From CAWFZT01 sp963820415 (GTDB taxonomy: Bacteria > Chloroflexota > Anaerolineae > Anaerolineales > Anaerolineaceae), in contig CAWFZT010000008.1 in assembly GCA_963820415.1 (NCBI GenBank), positions 899,722 through 963,721 on the forward strand: a DNA stretch of 64,000 nucleotides, in the 5' to 3' direction. Positions 9,091-17,118 of this stretch are shown here, one piece after another (the first letter of the stretch is position 1; each line of letters starts with the position of its first letter). Under the pieces are notes generated by a model, which was not told the DNA's origin, ran no database searches, and worked only from the letters and a program-made list of their open reading frames with translations. The position numbers and the translations under genes are program-made.

Positions 9091-10020
9091 GTGTGGAAAG
9101 CCAACCTGTCTCTCAACCATCCCTTCTGCAAAAAGCCCGGCGCGGGTCAGGGGCGTTGGATTTCTCCTGGCGGGCGCGTGCGAGACTACGCCTTTATCCT
9201 GCTCGGCTCGCTGGTGCAGGCCATCTCCATGCGGCTGTTCCTCGTCCCGGCTCAACTGGTCAGCGGAGGCATCAGCGGGGCAGCGCAGATCATCAACTTT
9301 TACACTCATTGGCCAATCGGTCTGATGGTTTTTATTGGAAATGCGCCCCTGTTCATCCTGGGCTGGCGCTTCCTGGGCGGGCGGCGCTTTGCCCTGCGCA
9401 CGGCTGCGGCGATCACCTTCTTTTCTTTCTTTACCGATTTTCTGACCCTCTTTATCCCCGCTAAAGGCATCACCCAGGACCTGGTGTTAAACAGCCTGTA
9501 TGGAGGCATCACCCTGGGGATCGGTCTCGGCCTGGTCTACCGCGGGCGTGGTACCAGCGGCGGCAGCGACATCCTGGCCCGCATCCTCAACAACCGCCTG
9601 AGCATTCCCCTTTCACAATCTTACATGATCACTGATACGCTGGTGGTGCTGGCAGGCGGGTTCGCCTTCAACTGGGAACGGGCGCTCTACGGCCTGATTG
9701 TCATTTACGTGAGCGGGCTGGTGGCGGAAATGGTCTCAGAAGGGTCGAGCATCTTCCGCACCGCCATGATCATCACCAGCCAGCCCGATGAAGTCTCACG
9801 GCGAGTGCTGAAGGAAATGGTGCGCGGTCTGACCATCCTGCCCGGCACAGGGGCCTACACCGGTGCTCCCCGCCCAGTGCTGTACTGCGTAATAACCCGC
9901 CCGGAGGTGAACCAGCTCAAAGAGCTGGTGCGCGAGGTCGACCCGCAGGCTTTCATGGTTATCGGCATTGCCCACGAAGCCCTGGGCGAGGGCTTCAAGC
10001 CGCTGGTCGATAAGCAATGA
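9091..10020 (+). CDS. YitT family membrane protein (DUF161 + DUF2179)
   Basis: 309 aa from GTG 9091, chosen because GGAGG ends 4 nt before it; an in-frame TTG at 9073 lacks a ribosome site. Five to six membrane segments (about 25-180) with GGISGAAQIINFY and GRGTSGGSDILARIL, then a cytoplasmic DUF2179 domain (about 210-290). YitT proteins are widespread inner-membrane proteins without an agreed substrate. Monocistronic. Confidence 0.85.
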   Translation: MWKANLSLNHPFCKKPGAGQGRWISPGGRVRDYAFILLGSLVQAISMRLFLVPAQLVSGGISGAAQIINFYTHWPIGLMVFIGNAPLFILGWRFLGGRRFALRTAAAITFFSFFTDFLTLFIPAKGITQDLVLNSLYGGITLGIGLGLVYRGRGTSGGSDILARILNNRLSIPLSQSYMITDTLVVLAGGFAFNWERALYGLIVIYVSGLVAEMVSEGSSIFRTAMIITSQPDEVSRRVLKEMVRGLTILPGTGAYTGAPRPVLYCVITRPEVNQLKELVREVDPQAFMVIGIAHEALGEGFKPLVDKQ

Positions 10021-10066
10021 TGACCGCTAAGAAAAAGAGTCAACCACTATCTGACCCGTTGAGCAA

Positions 10067-10100
10067 AAACCTTTGTGCTCTTTGAGCCCTTTGTGGTTAA
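10067..10100. repeat. CTTTGTG...CTTTGTGG intergenic repeat
   Basis: CTTTGTGCTCTTTGAGCCC followed by TTTGTGGTTAA matches a degenerate heptamer-type repeat between convergent yitT-like and yhhN-like genes. It belongs by style with the CACCGCAGAG and CCACAGAT elements elsewhere in the window. Function unknown. Confidence 0.3.
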
Positions 10101-10109
10101 TCTCTTATC

Positions 10110-10775
10110 TTAGTGATTCGCCAGGAGCGCTCCGCAAATCAGCAGGAGTTGCCCGAGCTGGTAGGTCAAGTGAACGTAGACCACCCCGTGGCGGATTGGG
10201 CGCACGAACAGATTGCTGGCCAACAGCGAATCGGAGGTGAAGAACAGTCCGCCTCCCACGGCTGCCAGGATGGATGGCAACCCGGCCCACTGGGGTTTTA
10301 ACAGCGTCAGCAGGGCGGAAAGGAACATCAAGCTGACCGAGCAGCTATAAAACAGCACCGGGGCCTGCAATTTACGCGTTTCCGGGGCGTTTCTCAGACC
10401 ACCCAGGACGTGCTTCCCGATGAAGTAACCCGCCGTCCCGACTCCCAGCAGGAAAAGTAAGCTGGGAAACCGCAGCGGGAGCGTCGTGCGGTTGAAAGCG
10501 ATGATGTAGCATACCTGGGCTACCAGGAAGGCCGCCATACCTCCCAGGAAGATCCGTCTAGGCAGGCCCAGCAGGATATCCCCCATCAGCGAAAAGACCA
10601 GCGCCAGGCCAAACCAAAGCATGCCGCCCTGCCACCCGCTGGCCAGGTAAGACCAGATCAGCAGGATCAGGATGGCAGCCGGGTTGGTAAAATACCCCAC
10701 CGGTAGCCAATCTTTCCAGCGCACAATCCAATCGAAAACCGAAATAGATAGGACTAAAATGGGAAGGGCAAGCAT
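10110..10775 (-). CDS. YhhN/TMEM86 family lysoplasmalogenase-like membrane protein
   Basis: 221 aa with about eight hydrophobic segments. Family signatures are FSLMGDILL (after the third segment) and GGGLFFTSDSLLA (about 170-182); the paired Asp residues are the proposed active site. YhhN relatives hydrolyse the vinyl-ether bond of lysoplasmalogens in animals, but bacterial members are less well characterised. Same strand as era downstream, but separated by a low-complexity repeat and probably transcribed separately. Confidence 0.8.
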   Translation of the reverse strand: MLALPILVLSISVFDWIVRWKDWLPVGYFTNPAAILILLIWSYLASGWQGGMLWFGLALVFSLMGDILLGLPRRIFLGGMAAFLVAQVCYIIAFNRTTLPLRFPSLLFLLGVGTAGYFIGKHVLGGLRNAPETRKLQAPVLFYSCSVSLMFLSALLTLLKPQWAGLPSILAAVGGGLFFTSDSLLASNLFVRPIRHGVVYVHLTYQLGQLLLICGALLANH

Positions 10776-10776
10776 G

Positions 10777-10832
10777 GTTTAGCTCTCAGCTCTCAGCTTT
10801 TAGCTATCAGCAATCAACAATCATCAATTTTC
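10777..10832. repeat. Low-complexity AGCTCTCAGC / AATCATCAA tract
   Basis: Imperfect direct repeats of AGCTCTCAGC, AGCTATCAGC and CAATCATCAAT fill the whole spacer between the YhhN-like start and the era stop. Such microsatellite-like tracts are non-coding and prone to slippage. Confidence 0.5.
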
Positions 10833-11739
10833 AATCTTCCTTATGGCTGTACCCCATCAACCGCAGGGCATCTACATTGCTGCGCCAGTTCTTGTTGACC
10901 TTGACGCGCAGCTCGAGGAAGACTTTGCGCCCGCTCATCTTCTCGATTTCCTGGCGAGCCGCCGTACCGATTTTCTTCAGCATCTCTCCCCCCTGGCCGA
11001 TGACGATGCCCTTGTGCGATTCCTTTTCCACGAACAGGGTGGCCAGGATGTGAGCTCCGACCTCGCCGCGCTCGGTGAACTCATCGATGCGTACGGCGAT
11101 GCCGTGCGGGACCTCCTCGCGCAGGTGTAATAAGGCCGCCTCACGGATCAGCTCGGCAGCGATGTCGCGCTCATAAAAATCGGTGATCTCCTCTTCGCTG
11201 AAAAAAGGCTGCCCTTCAGGCAGGTGTAATAAGATCGCCTGCAGCAGCTCGGGGCAGCCCTGGCCTTTGGCTGCCGAAACCAGGTAAGGGACCGCCCTGG
11301 GCAGCAGGGACTGGTAAGCCGCCTGGTGTTCCGGCAGGCGCTCCTCCCGCAGCAGGTCGGCCTTGTTGAGCGCCAGCAGTGTGGGTGGAAGCTCGCTTTT
11401 ACCTGCCAGGCGCTGTCCAATCAAGATGTCTTCTTCAGTGGGCATCTCGTTGACTTCCACCATCCACAAGATCACATCCGCATCATCCAGGGCGGTCGAC
11501 GCTTCTTCATTCATGTATTCCCCCAGCTTGTGGTGGGGTTTATGCAGGCCGGGCGTATCTACAAAGATCACCTGGGCATTTTCGAGGGTCAGGATACCGA
11601 GCTGTTTGCGGCGGGTGGTCTGCGGCCGGGGGGAAACGGCGGCGACCTTCTGGCTCAGGAAGAAGTTGAGCAAGGTGGACTTACCCACATTCGGGCGGCC
11701 TATGATAGCGGCATAGCCGGCTTTATGAGTGTTTGGCAT
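10831..11739 (-). CDS. era: GTPase Era
   Basis: 302 aa, full length. GRPNVGKST (G1, 14-22), DTPGLHKP (G3, 61-68), NKAD (G4, 125-128) and VSAAKGQG (G5). The C-terminal KH domain carries GIVIGQGGEMLKKIG (244-258). Era binds the 3' end of 16S rRNA and chaperones 30S assembly in the cytoplasm. Its start lies inside the 3' end of the ogt-like gene (40-nt overlap), so the two are probably co-transcribed. Confidence 0.97.
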   Translation of the reverse strand: MPNTHKAGYAAIIGRPNVGKSTLLNFFLSQKVAAVSPRPQTTRRKQLGILTLENAQVIFVDTPGLHKPHHKLGEYMNEEASTALDDADVILWMVEVNEMPTEEDILIGQRLAGKSELPPTLLALNKADLLREERLPEHQAAYQSLLPRAVPYLVSAAKGQGCPELLQAILLHLPEGQPFFSEEEITDFYERDIAAELIREAALLHLREEVPHGIAVRIDEFTERGEVGAHILATLFVEKESHKGIVIGQGGEMLKKIGTAARQEIEKMSGRKVFLELRVKVNKNWRSNVDALRLMGYSHKED

Positions 11740-12290
11740 GGTTTTCGTCTTTCTCCAAAAAATTCCTTACACCCTTCCAACCTTAACAGCCATGCTTTGG
11801 TCGCCAGCCCTCCCTGACCGCCGTAACCATGCAGCCGCTTGTCACTGCCGACCAGACGACGGCAGGGCAGCACCAGCGGGATCGGGTTGGCAGCGTTGGC
11901 GCTGCCGACGGCGATCGCCGCCCGCGGTTGGCCCAGGGCGCGCGCCACCTCGCCATAAGTACGTACTTCTCCATAGGGGATGGCCTGCACCAGGCGTAGC
12001 GCCCGGGCGTGAAAGTCGGGCATCACTCGCCAGTCGATAGGCAGGTCGAACTGCCTGCGCCGGCCGTCCAGATACTCATCGATTTGCACCAGGGCCTCTG
12101 CCAGGTAATTTGGGACGGGCGCGCCTGGCCTGGCGAAGGACGCCAGCTCATTTTCCGGCTCAACCTGTGCGCAGAATTCGACCCGCGCCAGACCCTGGCT
12201 TGTGACTGCCGCGCTGATCGGTCCAAGCGGAGATACCGGCAGGCAGCCGATCCACAGCGGGGTGGTCAATGGGATGTGTAAATTTGCCAT
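11700..12290 (-). CDS. Methylated-DNA-protein-cysteine methyltransferase, PCRR variant
   Basis: 196 aa from ATG 12290. The C-terminal Ada/Ogt DNA-binding domain is clear: QAIPYGEVRTYGEVARALGQPRA, then GSANAANPIPLVLPCRRLVGSD, then LHGYGGQGGLATKAWLLRLE. This family repairs O6-alkylguanine by suicide transfer to the Cys of PCHRV. The acceptor Cys is kept, but the activating His is Arg (CGT codon). The C-terminal ~15 residues overlap era in another frame. Activity is uncertain; it could be a repair enzyme with a weakened nucleophile or an ATL-like damage sensor. Confidence 0.85.
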   Translation of the reverse strand: MANLHIPLTTPLWIGCLPVSPLGPISAAVTSQGLARVEFCAQVEPENELASFARPGAPVPNYLAEALVQIDEYLDGRRRQFDLPIDWRVMPDFHARALRLVQAIPYGEVRTYGEVARALGQPRAAIAVGSANAANPIPLVLPCRRLVGSDKRLHGYGGQGGLATKAWLLRLEGCKEFFGERRKPCQTLIKPAMPLS

Positions 12291-12304
12291 ATAATTACAG
12301 TATA
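12290..12304. promoter_or_regulatory. Overlapping divergent -10 elements, ogt-like and phzF-like genes
   Basis: Only 24 bp separate the two ATGs. TATAAT (12290-12295) points right, giving a 5' leader of roughly 12 nt for the PhzF gene. TATACT on the minus strand (12304-12299) points left and would start transcription within about 2 nt of the Ogt ATG. Neither gene has a ribosome site, consistent with (near-)leaderless mRNAs. Confidence 0.5.
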
Positions 12305-12314
12305 CACGATTGAT

Positions 12315-13109
12315 ATGATAAATAACCTTTACCTGGTAGATGCCTTCACCAGTCGGCCGTTTGCCGGTAACCCGGCGGCCGTCTGCCTGCTGCCCACCCC
12401 GGCTGATCCAGCCTGGATGCTGGCAGTCGCGGCGGAAATGAGGCTTTCTGAGACGGCTTTTCTTACGCCAAACCCGCAGGGTTTTGGCCTGCGCTGGTTC
12501 ACCCCGCTCAAGGAGGTCAGGTTGTGCGGGCATGCCACCCTGGCCAGCGCCCATGCCCTGTGGCAAACCGGGCTGTTGGACTCCAGCCAACCGGCCTGCT
12601 TTGACACGCTCAGCGGGCGGCTAACTGCCACCCGGCTCGGCGATTGGATCGAGATGGATTTCCCGGCCCGACCGCAGCATCCGGCCAGCCCCCCTGAGCG
12701 CCTGGCGGAGGTGCTGGGAGCCTCCCCGCTTTACGTGGGAAGCAACGGCCAGACCTACCTGCTGGAATTGGAAAGCGAGCAGGTTGTGCGTGACTTGCAG
12801 CCCGATCTCCAGCGTCTGTTAGACCTGCCCGTCAAAGCTGTCATCGTTACCGCACCCTCCACTTCTCCCGCTTACGATTTTGTGTCGCGTTTCTTCGCCC
12901 CAGCTATTGGCATCCCCGAAGACCCGGTGACCGGCTCGGCGCACTGCTACCTGGCGCCTTACTGGGCTGGCCGCCTGGGCAAGACCGAAATGTCAGCCTA
13001 TCAGGCGTCGTCGCGGGGTGGTGAAGTGAGGATGCGCCTGGCCGGTGAGCGAGTCATACTGGGCGGACAGGCGGTGACTGTGCTGGCAGGCGAGCTAAAA
13101 ACCACCTAA
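12315..13109 (+). CDS. PhzF family isomerase
   Basis: 264 aa. PhzF fold with VDAFTSRPFAGNPAAVC at the N-terminus, the conserved catalytic Glu (E46, RLSETAFL), RLCGHATLASAHAL in the first half and DPVTGSAHCYLAPYW in the second. The family performs diaminopimelate-epimerase-fold proton shifts; PhzF itself acts in phenazine synthesis, but most members have unknown substrates and there are no phenazine genes here. The start is fixed by the divergent promoter. Confidence 0.88.
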   Translation: MINNLYLVDAFTSRPFAGNPAAVCLLPTPADPAWMLAVAAEMRLSETAFLTPNPQGFGLRWFTPLKEVRLCGHATLASAHALWQTGLLDSSQPACFDTLSGRLTATRLGDWIEMDFPARPQHPASPPERLAEVLGASPLYVGSNGQTYLLELESEQVVRDLQPDLQRLLDLPVKAVIVTAPSTSPAYDFVSRFFAPAIGIPEDPVTGSAHCYLAPYWAGRLGKTEMSAYQASSRGGEVRMRLAGERVILGGQAVTVLAGELKTT

Positions 13110-13254
13110 AACGCCTATAAATGTCCAAAACCTATCCTTTGTAAGGGGATTGTCAGGCAATCGTAGGGTAATCGTAGGGTACACGTCAAGTAGTGTAAAT
13201 AGGTATCTGGTATTATATTTGCAAGGGCGACTTCTCTTCTTCTCCTCCTTAATA

Positions 13255-13365
13255 GAGAGCCGGGGTCGGCGTCCCCGGCTCTCGATGATTTTTACAGCTT
13301 ATTCTTCCTCCCCCCAAGAAGAATCTGTCCAAGAGGTTCGTATAAAAAACGGACCTCTTTCTTTT
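13255..13365 (+). promoter_or_regulatory. Two tandem hairpins in the leader of the PHI-like gene
   Basis: Hairpin 1 has perfect 11-nt arms GAGAGCCGGGG / CCCCGGCTCTC (13255-13283) followed by GATGATTTTT. Hairpin 2 has arms AAGAGGT / ACCTCTT (13331-13359) followed by TTTCTTTT, an intrinsic-terminator shape ending 22 nt before the ATG at 13387. An A+T-rich -10-like TATTAT lies near 13210. A terminator this close to a start codon suggests attenuation; hairpin 1 could simply end the phzF transcript. Confidence 0.45.
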
Positions 13366-13386
13366 ATTCATTATTCGAGGCATTCC

Positions 13387-13941
13387 ATGACTACTTACAA
13401 CGATACGAAACAGATACTGAACGAAATTGACCAGGTCCTCCGTCAGATCAGAGATGAGGAGGTCGATGCTTTATGCCGCGCCATCCTCGGCGCAGACAGG
13501 CTGTTTTTGCACAGCCTGGGCCGCGAAGGTCTGGTGCTGCGCGGCTTCACCATGCGTCTGATGCACCTGGGCTTCGCCGCAGCGGTGGTAGGCGATATGA
13601 CTACCCCACCCATCGGGCCCGGCGGCCTGCTAATCGGAAGCAGCGGGCCGGGCTACGTCAGGTCGATGGCGACCCTGTTTGACATTGCTCACCAGGTGGG
13701 CGGCAAAGTGGCATTGCTGACCGCCGAGCCTTCAGCCCCGCTGACACAGCAGGCCGACCTGGTGGTGCTCATCCCGGCCCAGACCATGGCCAGGGCTGAA
13801 AGCCAGGACGCTCTTCAGTTGATGGGCTCAGTGTATGAGCAGGCCGAATGGATTCTGCTGGACACCATCGTGCTACGTTTGAAGAACACCACCGGGCAGA
13901 CGGCCGAACAGATCCGCCAGCGACACACCAACCTCGAATAG
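13387..13941 (+). CDS. SIS-domain protein, 6-phospho-3-hexuloisomerase-like
   Basis: 184 aa from ATG 13387. Open codons upstream run through the two hairpins and are not conserved-looking. Single SIS domain: LFLHSLGREGLVLRGFTMRLMHLGF, GGLLIGSSGPG, KVALLTAEP and QLMGSVYEQAEWILLDTIVL match the PHI (HxlB) pattern. PHI converts hexulose-6-phosphate to fructose-6-phosphate for formaldehyde fixation or pentose supply. No HPS partner (hxlA) is nearby, so the substrate is unproven. Confidence 0.8.
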   Translation: MTTYNDTKQILNEIDQVLRQIRDEEVDALCRAILGADRLFLHSLGREGLVLRGFTMRLMHLGFAAAVVGDMTTPPIGPGGLLIGSSGPGYVRSMATLFDIAHQVGGKVALLTAEPSAPLTQQADLVVLIPAQTMARAESQDALQLMGSVYEQAEWILLDTIVLRLKNTTGQTAEQIRQRHTNLE

Positions 13942-14083
13942 GTAAAAGCAGGCAGAAAAAGCTATATCGTATCCAGGAGATCGATTGAGTAGAAGAGCGG
14001 GGTGGGAATCTGCAAGGCTACAATATTATCTGGATTTCATCACCGGCAGGACACAGTAAGCCGCACAGGGATAGGGACTAAGA

Positions 14084-15196
14084 CTAACCCCGCGGCATCT
14101 GCCTGATGAAACTAATCACGTCCTCGCGGGTCAACATACCTTGAATCTGACCGTCTAGCATAACCGGCAACTGGTTGACTCCATCTCGGTCCATTTCTTC
14201 GATAGCCGCCCAGATCTCTGTATTCGGACCGATCTGTTTTATCTGGCTGGTAGGGATCATCACCTGTTCAACGGTGGTGGTGGGCCATTTCTCTTTTGGA
14301 ATTGCTTGCAAGGCATGCATAGTCAGCAATCCGACCACTGTATCATCCTTTTTAATAATGAAACTGCGCCGGCTTCCTCCCAAAATGTGTTCGTCGACCA
14401 GGTACTGCAGGGTGGTATCATCCGGGATGATGGTATAACCCCAACTCATCGCTTCAGAAACCTTGTGCCCAGATAAGGAGCTTTTGATCCTTTCCCGGCG
14501 CACCTCGCCGCCAGAAGCGTTCAGCACAAACCAGCCAATAAAGACGATCCATAACCCGTTCAAAAAGCTTCCATTAAGCACCTGGTAAACGCCCAGGATG
14601 ATGAAAATGTATGCGAAGAAACTTCCTACACTGGCCGCCACGAGGATTCCCAGGTGCCGTTTGCGAGTAATGCCCCACACGATAGACATCAAAACGCCGC
14701 CGCCATCCAGGGGGAAACCGGGGATCAGGTTAAACAGCCCCAGCAGCAAGTTAATGTAAGCCAGGTATTTGGTCAGGGCCAGCAGCGGCTCAACGGCTGA
14801 AAAGATGACCGCCAGCAGGCCAAAAATCCCGGCCAACAATAAGCTGACGATAGGGCCGGAGATGGAGATCCAGAAATCGGATAAAGCGCTGGTTGGCTCG
14901 GATTTAATCTCGGAAACCCCGCCAAAAATGAAAAGGGTAATGCGGTTGACCGCCATCTTGTAGCGCATGGCCACCAACGAATGACCCAATTCGTGCAGCA
15001 GCACACTGGCGAAGAAAATGACGGCGGTGATCACACCCACCACCCAATACTCCGCCACAGGCCAGCTCTTGAACTCGGCCGGGAAATAGCCAGTTGCCAG
15101 GGTCCAGGTGATCAGGGCAAAGATGAGGAACCAGGAATAATCGATCCTGAGCGGAATTCCAAAGACTCGTCCAAAGGGGATTGACTGACTGTTCAT
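14084..15196 (-). CDS. Site-2 protease family (M50) membrane metalloprotease with CBS pair
   Basis: 370 aa, ATG preceded by GGAAGG. Zn motif HELGHSL (about 68-74) and second metal motif FPLDGGG (about 160) flank five to six membrane segments. Two CBS domains follow (about 245-365), with KKDDTVVGLLTMHALQAIP and INQLPVMLDGQIQGMLTREDVISF-type beta-alpha-beta elements. Members cut substrates inside the membrane; the CBS pair usually binds adenine nucleotides and may gate access. It stands alone, with no anti-sigma or sigma partner nearby. Confidence 0.9.
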   Translation of the reverse strand: MNSQSIPFGRVFGIPLRIDYSWFLIFALITWTLATGYFPAEFKSWPVAEYWVVGVITAVIFFASVLLHELGHSLVAMRYKMAVNRITLFIFGGVSEIKSEPTSALSDFWISISGPIVSLLLAGIFGLLAVIFSAVEPLLALTKYLAYINLLLGLFNLIPGFPLDGGGVLMSIVWGITRKRHLGILVAASVGSFFAYIFIILGVYQVLNGSFLNGLWIVFIGWFVLNASGGEVRRERIKSSLSGHKVSEAMSWGYTIIPDDTTLQYLVDEHILGGSRRSFIIKKDDTVVGLLTMHALQAIPKEKWPTTTVEQVMIPTSQIKQIGPNTEIWAAIEEMDRDGVNQLPVMLDGQIQGMLTREDVISFIRQMPRG

Positions 15197-15472
15197 TTAA
15201 ACCTTCCCAGATCTATGTCCATGAAACTCCCGGCATCCCTTACATAAAGTTGTTTGTAGATGAACAATGATAGAACTTATCCAACCTCCCGTCAAGATAA
15301 AAAAGCCTGTGGAAGTTTAGGCTGGAAGACGACCTTTTTGAGTAGGTAATATTTTCCGGTAAAACTATAGCCCCGGCCGCTCCCCAGAATTGTTAAAAAT
15401 GCAAAAATGCCCAATAATATTTGAGGAATGGATAGCTAAAATTTTCATCTGGAACCGATCTTCATCCGCTCG

Positions 15473-15754
15473 ATGGACGCCGGTTCGGTCCTATTGATCG
15501 GCGCCATCGAGGAATCTGCCAAAATCTTGGGCGTGGCTCTCCTGCACGCCCTGTGGGATGGGCTGCCGGCGTTTGTTGCGGCGTTTTTATCTCCGGGATT
15601 TGATGTGTTTCTCGCACAGTCGCTCATTGGTGGAATAGGCTTTTTCGTGCTCTGGCTGCGCTGGCGGGATGCCCGGCGTTTGCAGATGGCCCAGTCAATC
15701 CAGCCCGAACCGTTGATCGTCAACGACGAGAAACCGGTCGACGGGAACGGCTGA
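15473..15754 (+). pseudogene. PrsW-like intramembrane protease remnant
   Basis: 93 codons. GAIEESAKILGVALLHALWDG joins two PrsW landmarks, the EExxK glutamate pair and the C-terminal HALWD motif, that are normally over 100 residues apart. The rest (GFDVFLAQSLIGGIGFFVLWLRW) matches the last membrane segment. The N-terminal segments are absent. I read it as an internally deleted remnant; a short independent protein is less likely, since there is no ribosome site before the ATG. Confidence 0.45.
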
Positions 15755-15778
15755 GAAAATCCCGCTCTGGAAAGGTCC

Positions 15779-16726
15779 TCACCCGGCCGGATGGGCGTGG
15801 GCGATGGAAATAGCCAGCTTCAGATTATCCCAGTTCGTATCGGACGGGACGGTGCAGTCCGCCCCCAGGATGAAACGCTGCGGGGCGGCCTGGATCACCC
15901 GTTCCACCTCGGCGCGGAGCTGCTCCGGGCTGCCTGTGGCAAGCACGCCCTTGCGGTTCAACCCGCCCATGTAAGGCCGGCCAAACAGGCGCACCACTTC
16001 CCGGGCGCTGGTTTCATCCCCGGTCAGCTCCAGGCTGGCGTTGACTACCTGCCCGGGATAATCCACATAAGGAGCCAGGTCTCGGTAGGGCAAGTGATAA
16101 TCGCAGACGTGCAGGATATTGAAAGGACAGGCATGGTTGATCTCGTTCATCAAAGCCAGGTCGTATGGGCGGATGCACTCGTCGAACAGCGCCCGGCTGG
16201 CAAAGCGTCCCTCCTCGCCGCCTTGAGTCGAGGTATAAAACCCATCCAGGCCCAGGCGGATGCACTCTTTGACAAAGCCCATCAGGCTGTCGGTGATGAT
16301 CTGCATGCCGCGCTTCACCTTTTCCGGGTCCTGGCGGATGTGTTCCGTGATCTTTTCCTGCCCGCCCACCACCTGCCCGGCCATCATGAACGGTGAATAA
16401 AGCGTCAGCACGACCAGGGCCTCTTTTTTGGCGGCTTTCACCAGGCCCGCCACCACGTCCAGGGGCTCCCGGTAAAAATCCAGTTTGTAAAAAGGCATCT
16501 TTTCCCAATCCTGCGGGCGCTGGATCTCCGGCAACTGCGGGAAACTGTGCTCGTATTGGATTTTGACGAAATCCATGCCAGTATAGCGGAAATATTCCAG
16601 GTGCTTATCGATGGCCGGCTGGCCGCGCCGGTAAGCCGGGTCGAAATGCAGAAAAAAAGCCGCCGGGATGTAACCGGGCTTCTGATCGGCGTCCAAAAGA
16701 CTGAGAACGGCCTCGCGTTTGTTCAT
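15779..16726 (-). CDS. Uroporphyrinogen decarboxylase-like protein
   Basis: 315 aa from ATG 16726, with GGAGG 5 nt upstream; the longer frame lacks support. UroD-like TIM barrel with YTGMDFVKIQYEHSFP, GFYTSTQGGEEGRFASR, NILHVCDYHLPYRDL and FILGADCTVPSDTNWDNL. It lies closer to corrinoid-methyltransferase and catabolic UroD-like proteins than to HemE. Single gene, divergent from the ABC exporter operon. Substrate unknown. Confidence 0.8.
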   Translation of the reverse strand: MNKREAVLSLLDADQKPGYIPAAFFLHFDPAYRRGQPAIDKHLEYFRYTGMDFVKIQYEHSFPQLPEIQRPQDWEKMPFYKLDFYREPLDVVAGLVKAAKKEALVVLTLYSPFMMAGQVVGGQEKITEHIRQDPEKVKRGMQIITDSLMGFVKECIRLGLDGFYTSTQGGEEGRFASRALFDECIRPYDLALMNEINHACPFNILHVCDYHLPYRDLAPYVDYPGQVVNASLELTGDETSAREVVRLFGRPYMGGLNRKGVLATGSPEQLRAEVERVIQAAPQRFILGADCTVPSDTNWDNLKLAISIAHAHPAG

Positions 16727-16855
16727 GATTTTCCTCCACAATAAAGGGTTGAGAATCAATTTTACCCTAATAAAGACAGCATGATTAAGGGCAAGATTAT
16801 TTCGATTATCCCATCCCGTAATGTCTCAGAGTGAAATGTATTTTTTTGTGTTGGC

Positions 16856-16885
16856 TTGACATCGCCTCCTAACTTATGATATATT
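16856..16885 (+). promoter_or_regulatory. Promoter of the ABC exporter operon
   Basis: TTGACA (16856-16861), 18-nt spacer, TATATT (16880-16885). Predicted start about 16892, only ~20 nt before the leader ORF and about 225 nt before the first exporter codon. Two terminators lie in between. Confidence 0.75.
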
Positions 16886-16912
16886 ATTTCCAATGTGAGG
16901 AGATACTAAAAC

Positions 16913-16951
16913 ATGAAACTTTTCCTAATCCAATTCAATTTGGCTCTTTAA
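16913..16951 (+). CDS. 12-residue leader peptide of the ABC exporter operon
   Basis: GAGGAG (16897-16902) is followed by ATG at 16913 and the codons for MKLFLIQFNLAL then TAA. It contains four Leu and two Phe. It sits between a strong promoter and two tandem intrinsic terminators, the arrangement of ribosome-mediated attenuators that control multidrug exporters such as BmrCD in Bacillus. I infer a regulatory peptide whose translation, or stalling under an antibiotic, decides read-through. Confidence 0.6.
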   Translation: MKLFLIQFNLAL

Positions 16952-16994
16952 GTATGCCTGTCGTCTGATCTGGACCTTGTGAAATGACCAATCG

Positions 16995-17025
16995 GCCGCG
17001 GGTGTGCTCACCCGTGGCTTTTTTT
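16995..17025 (+). terminator. Terminator I in the ABC exporter leader
   Basis: 10-bp stem (16995-17004 with 17009-17018, one G-U), 4-nt loop, then seven T (17019-17025). Its 3' arm CCGTGGC is exactly complementary to the 5' arm of terminator II (GCCACGG), so an alternative fold is possible. Confidence 0.8.
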
Positions 17026-17062
17026 AGCGCAGGGTATCAAAATGTACCCGCTCCATTGCCCA

Positions 17063-17090
17063 GCCACGGATTACCCGTGGCCGTTTTTTA
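17063..17090 (+). terminator. Terminator II in the ABC exporter leader
   Basis: 7-bp perfect stem GCCACGG / CCGTGGC (17063-17069 with 17075-17081), 5-nt loop, then six T. It ends 29 nt before the exporter ATG. Its 3' arm can also pair with the 5' arm of terminator I. Confidence 0.8.
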
Positions 17091-17118
17091 TTAACTACCT
17101 TTATGGAGTCTGAACAAT

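Noticed and set aside
13150..13386. N-terminal extension of the PHI-like protein
   Set aside because: The open frame crosses two strong hairpins and the extra residues do not resemble SIS proteins.
16954..16968. Second mini-ORF (MPVV) after the exporter leader peptide
   Set aside because: Only four codons with no ribosome site; it could be chance, although it could be reached by reinitiation.
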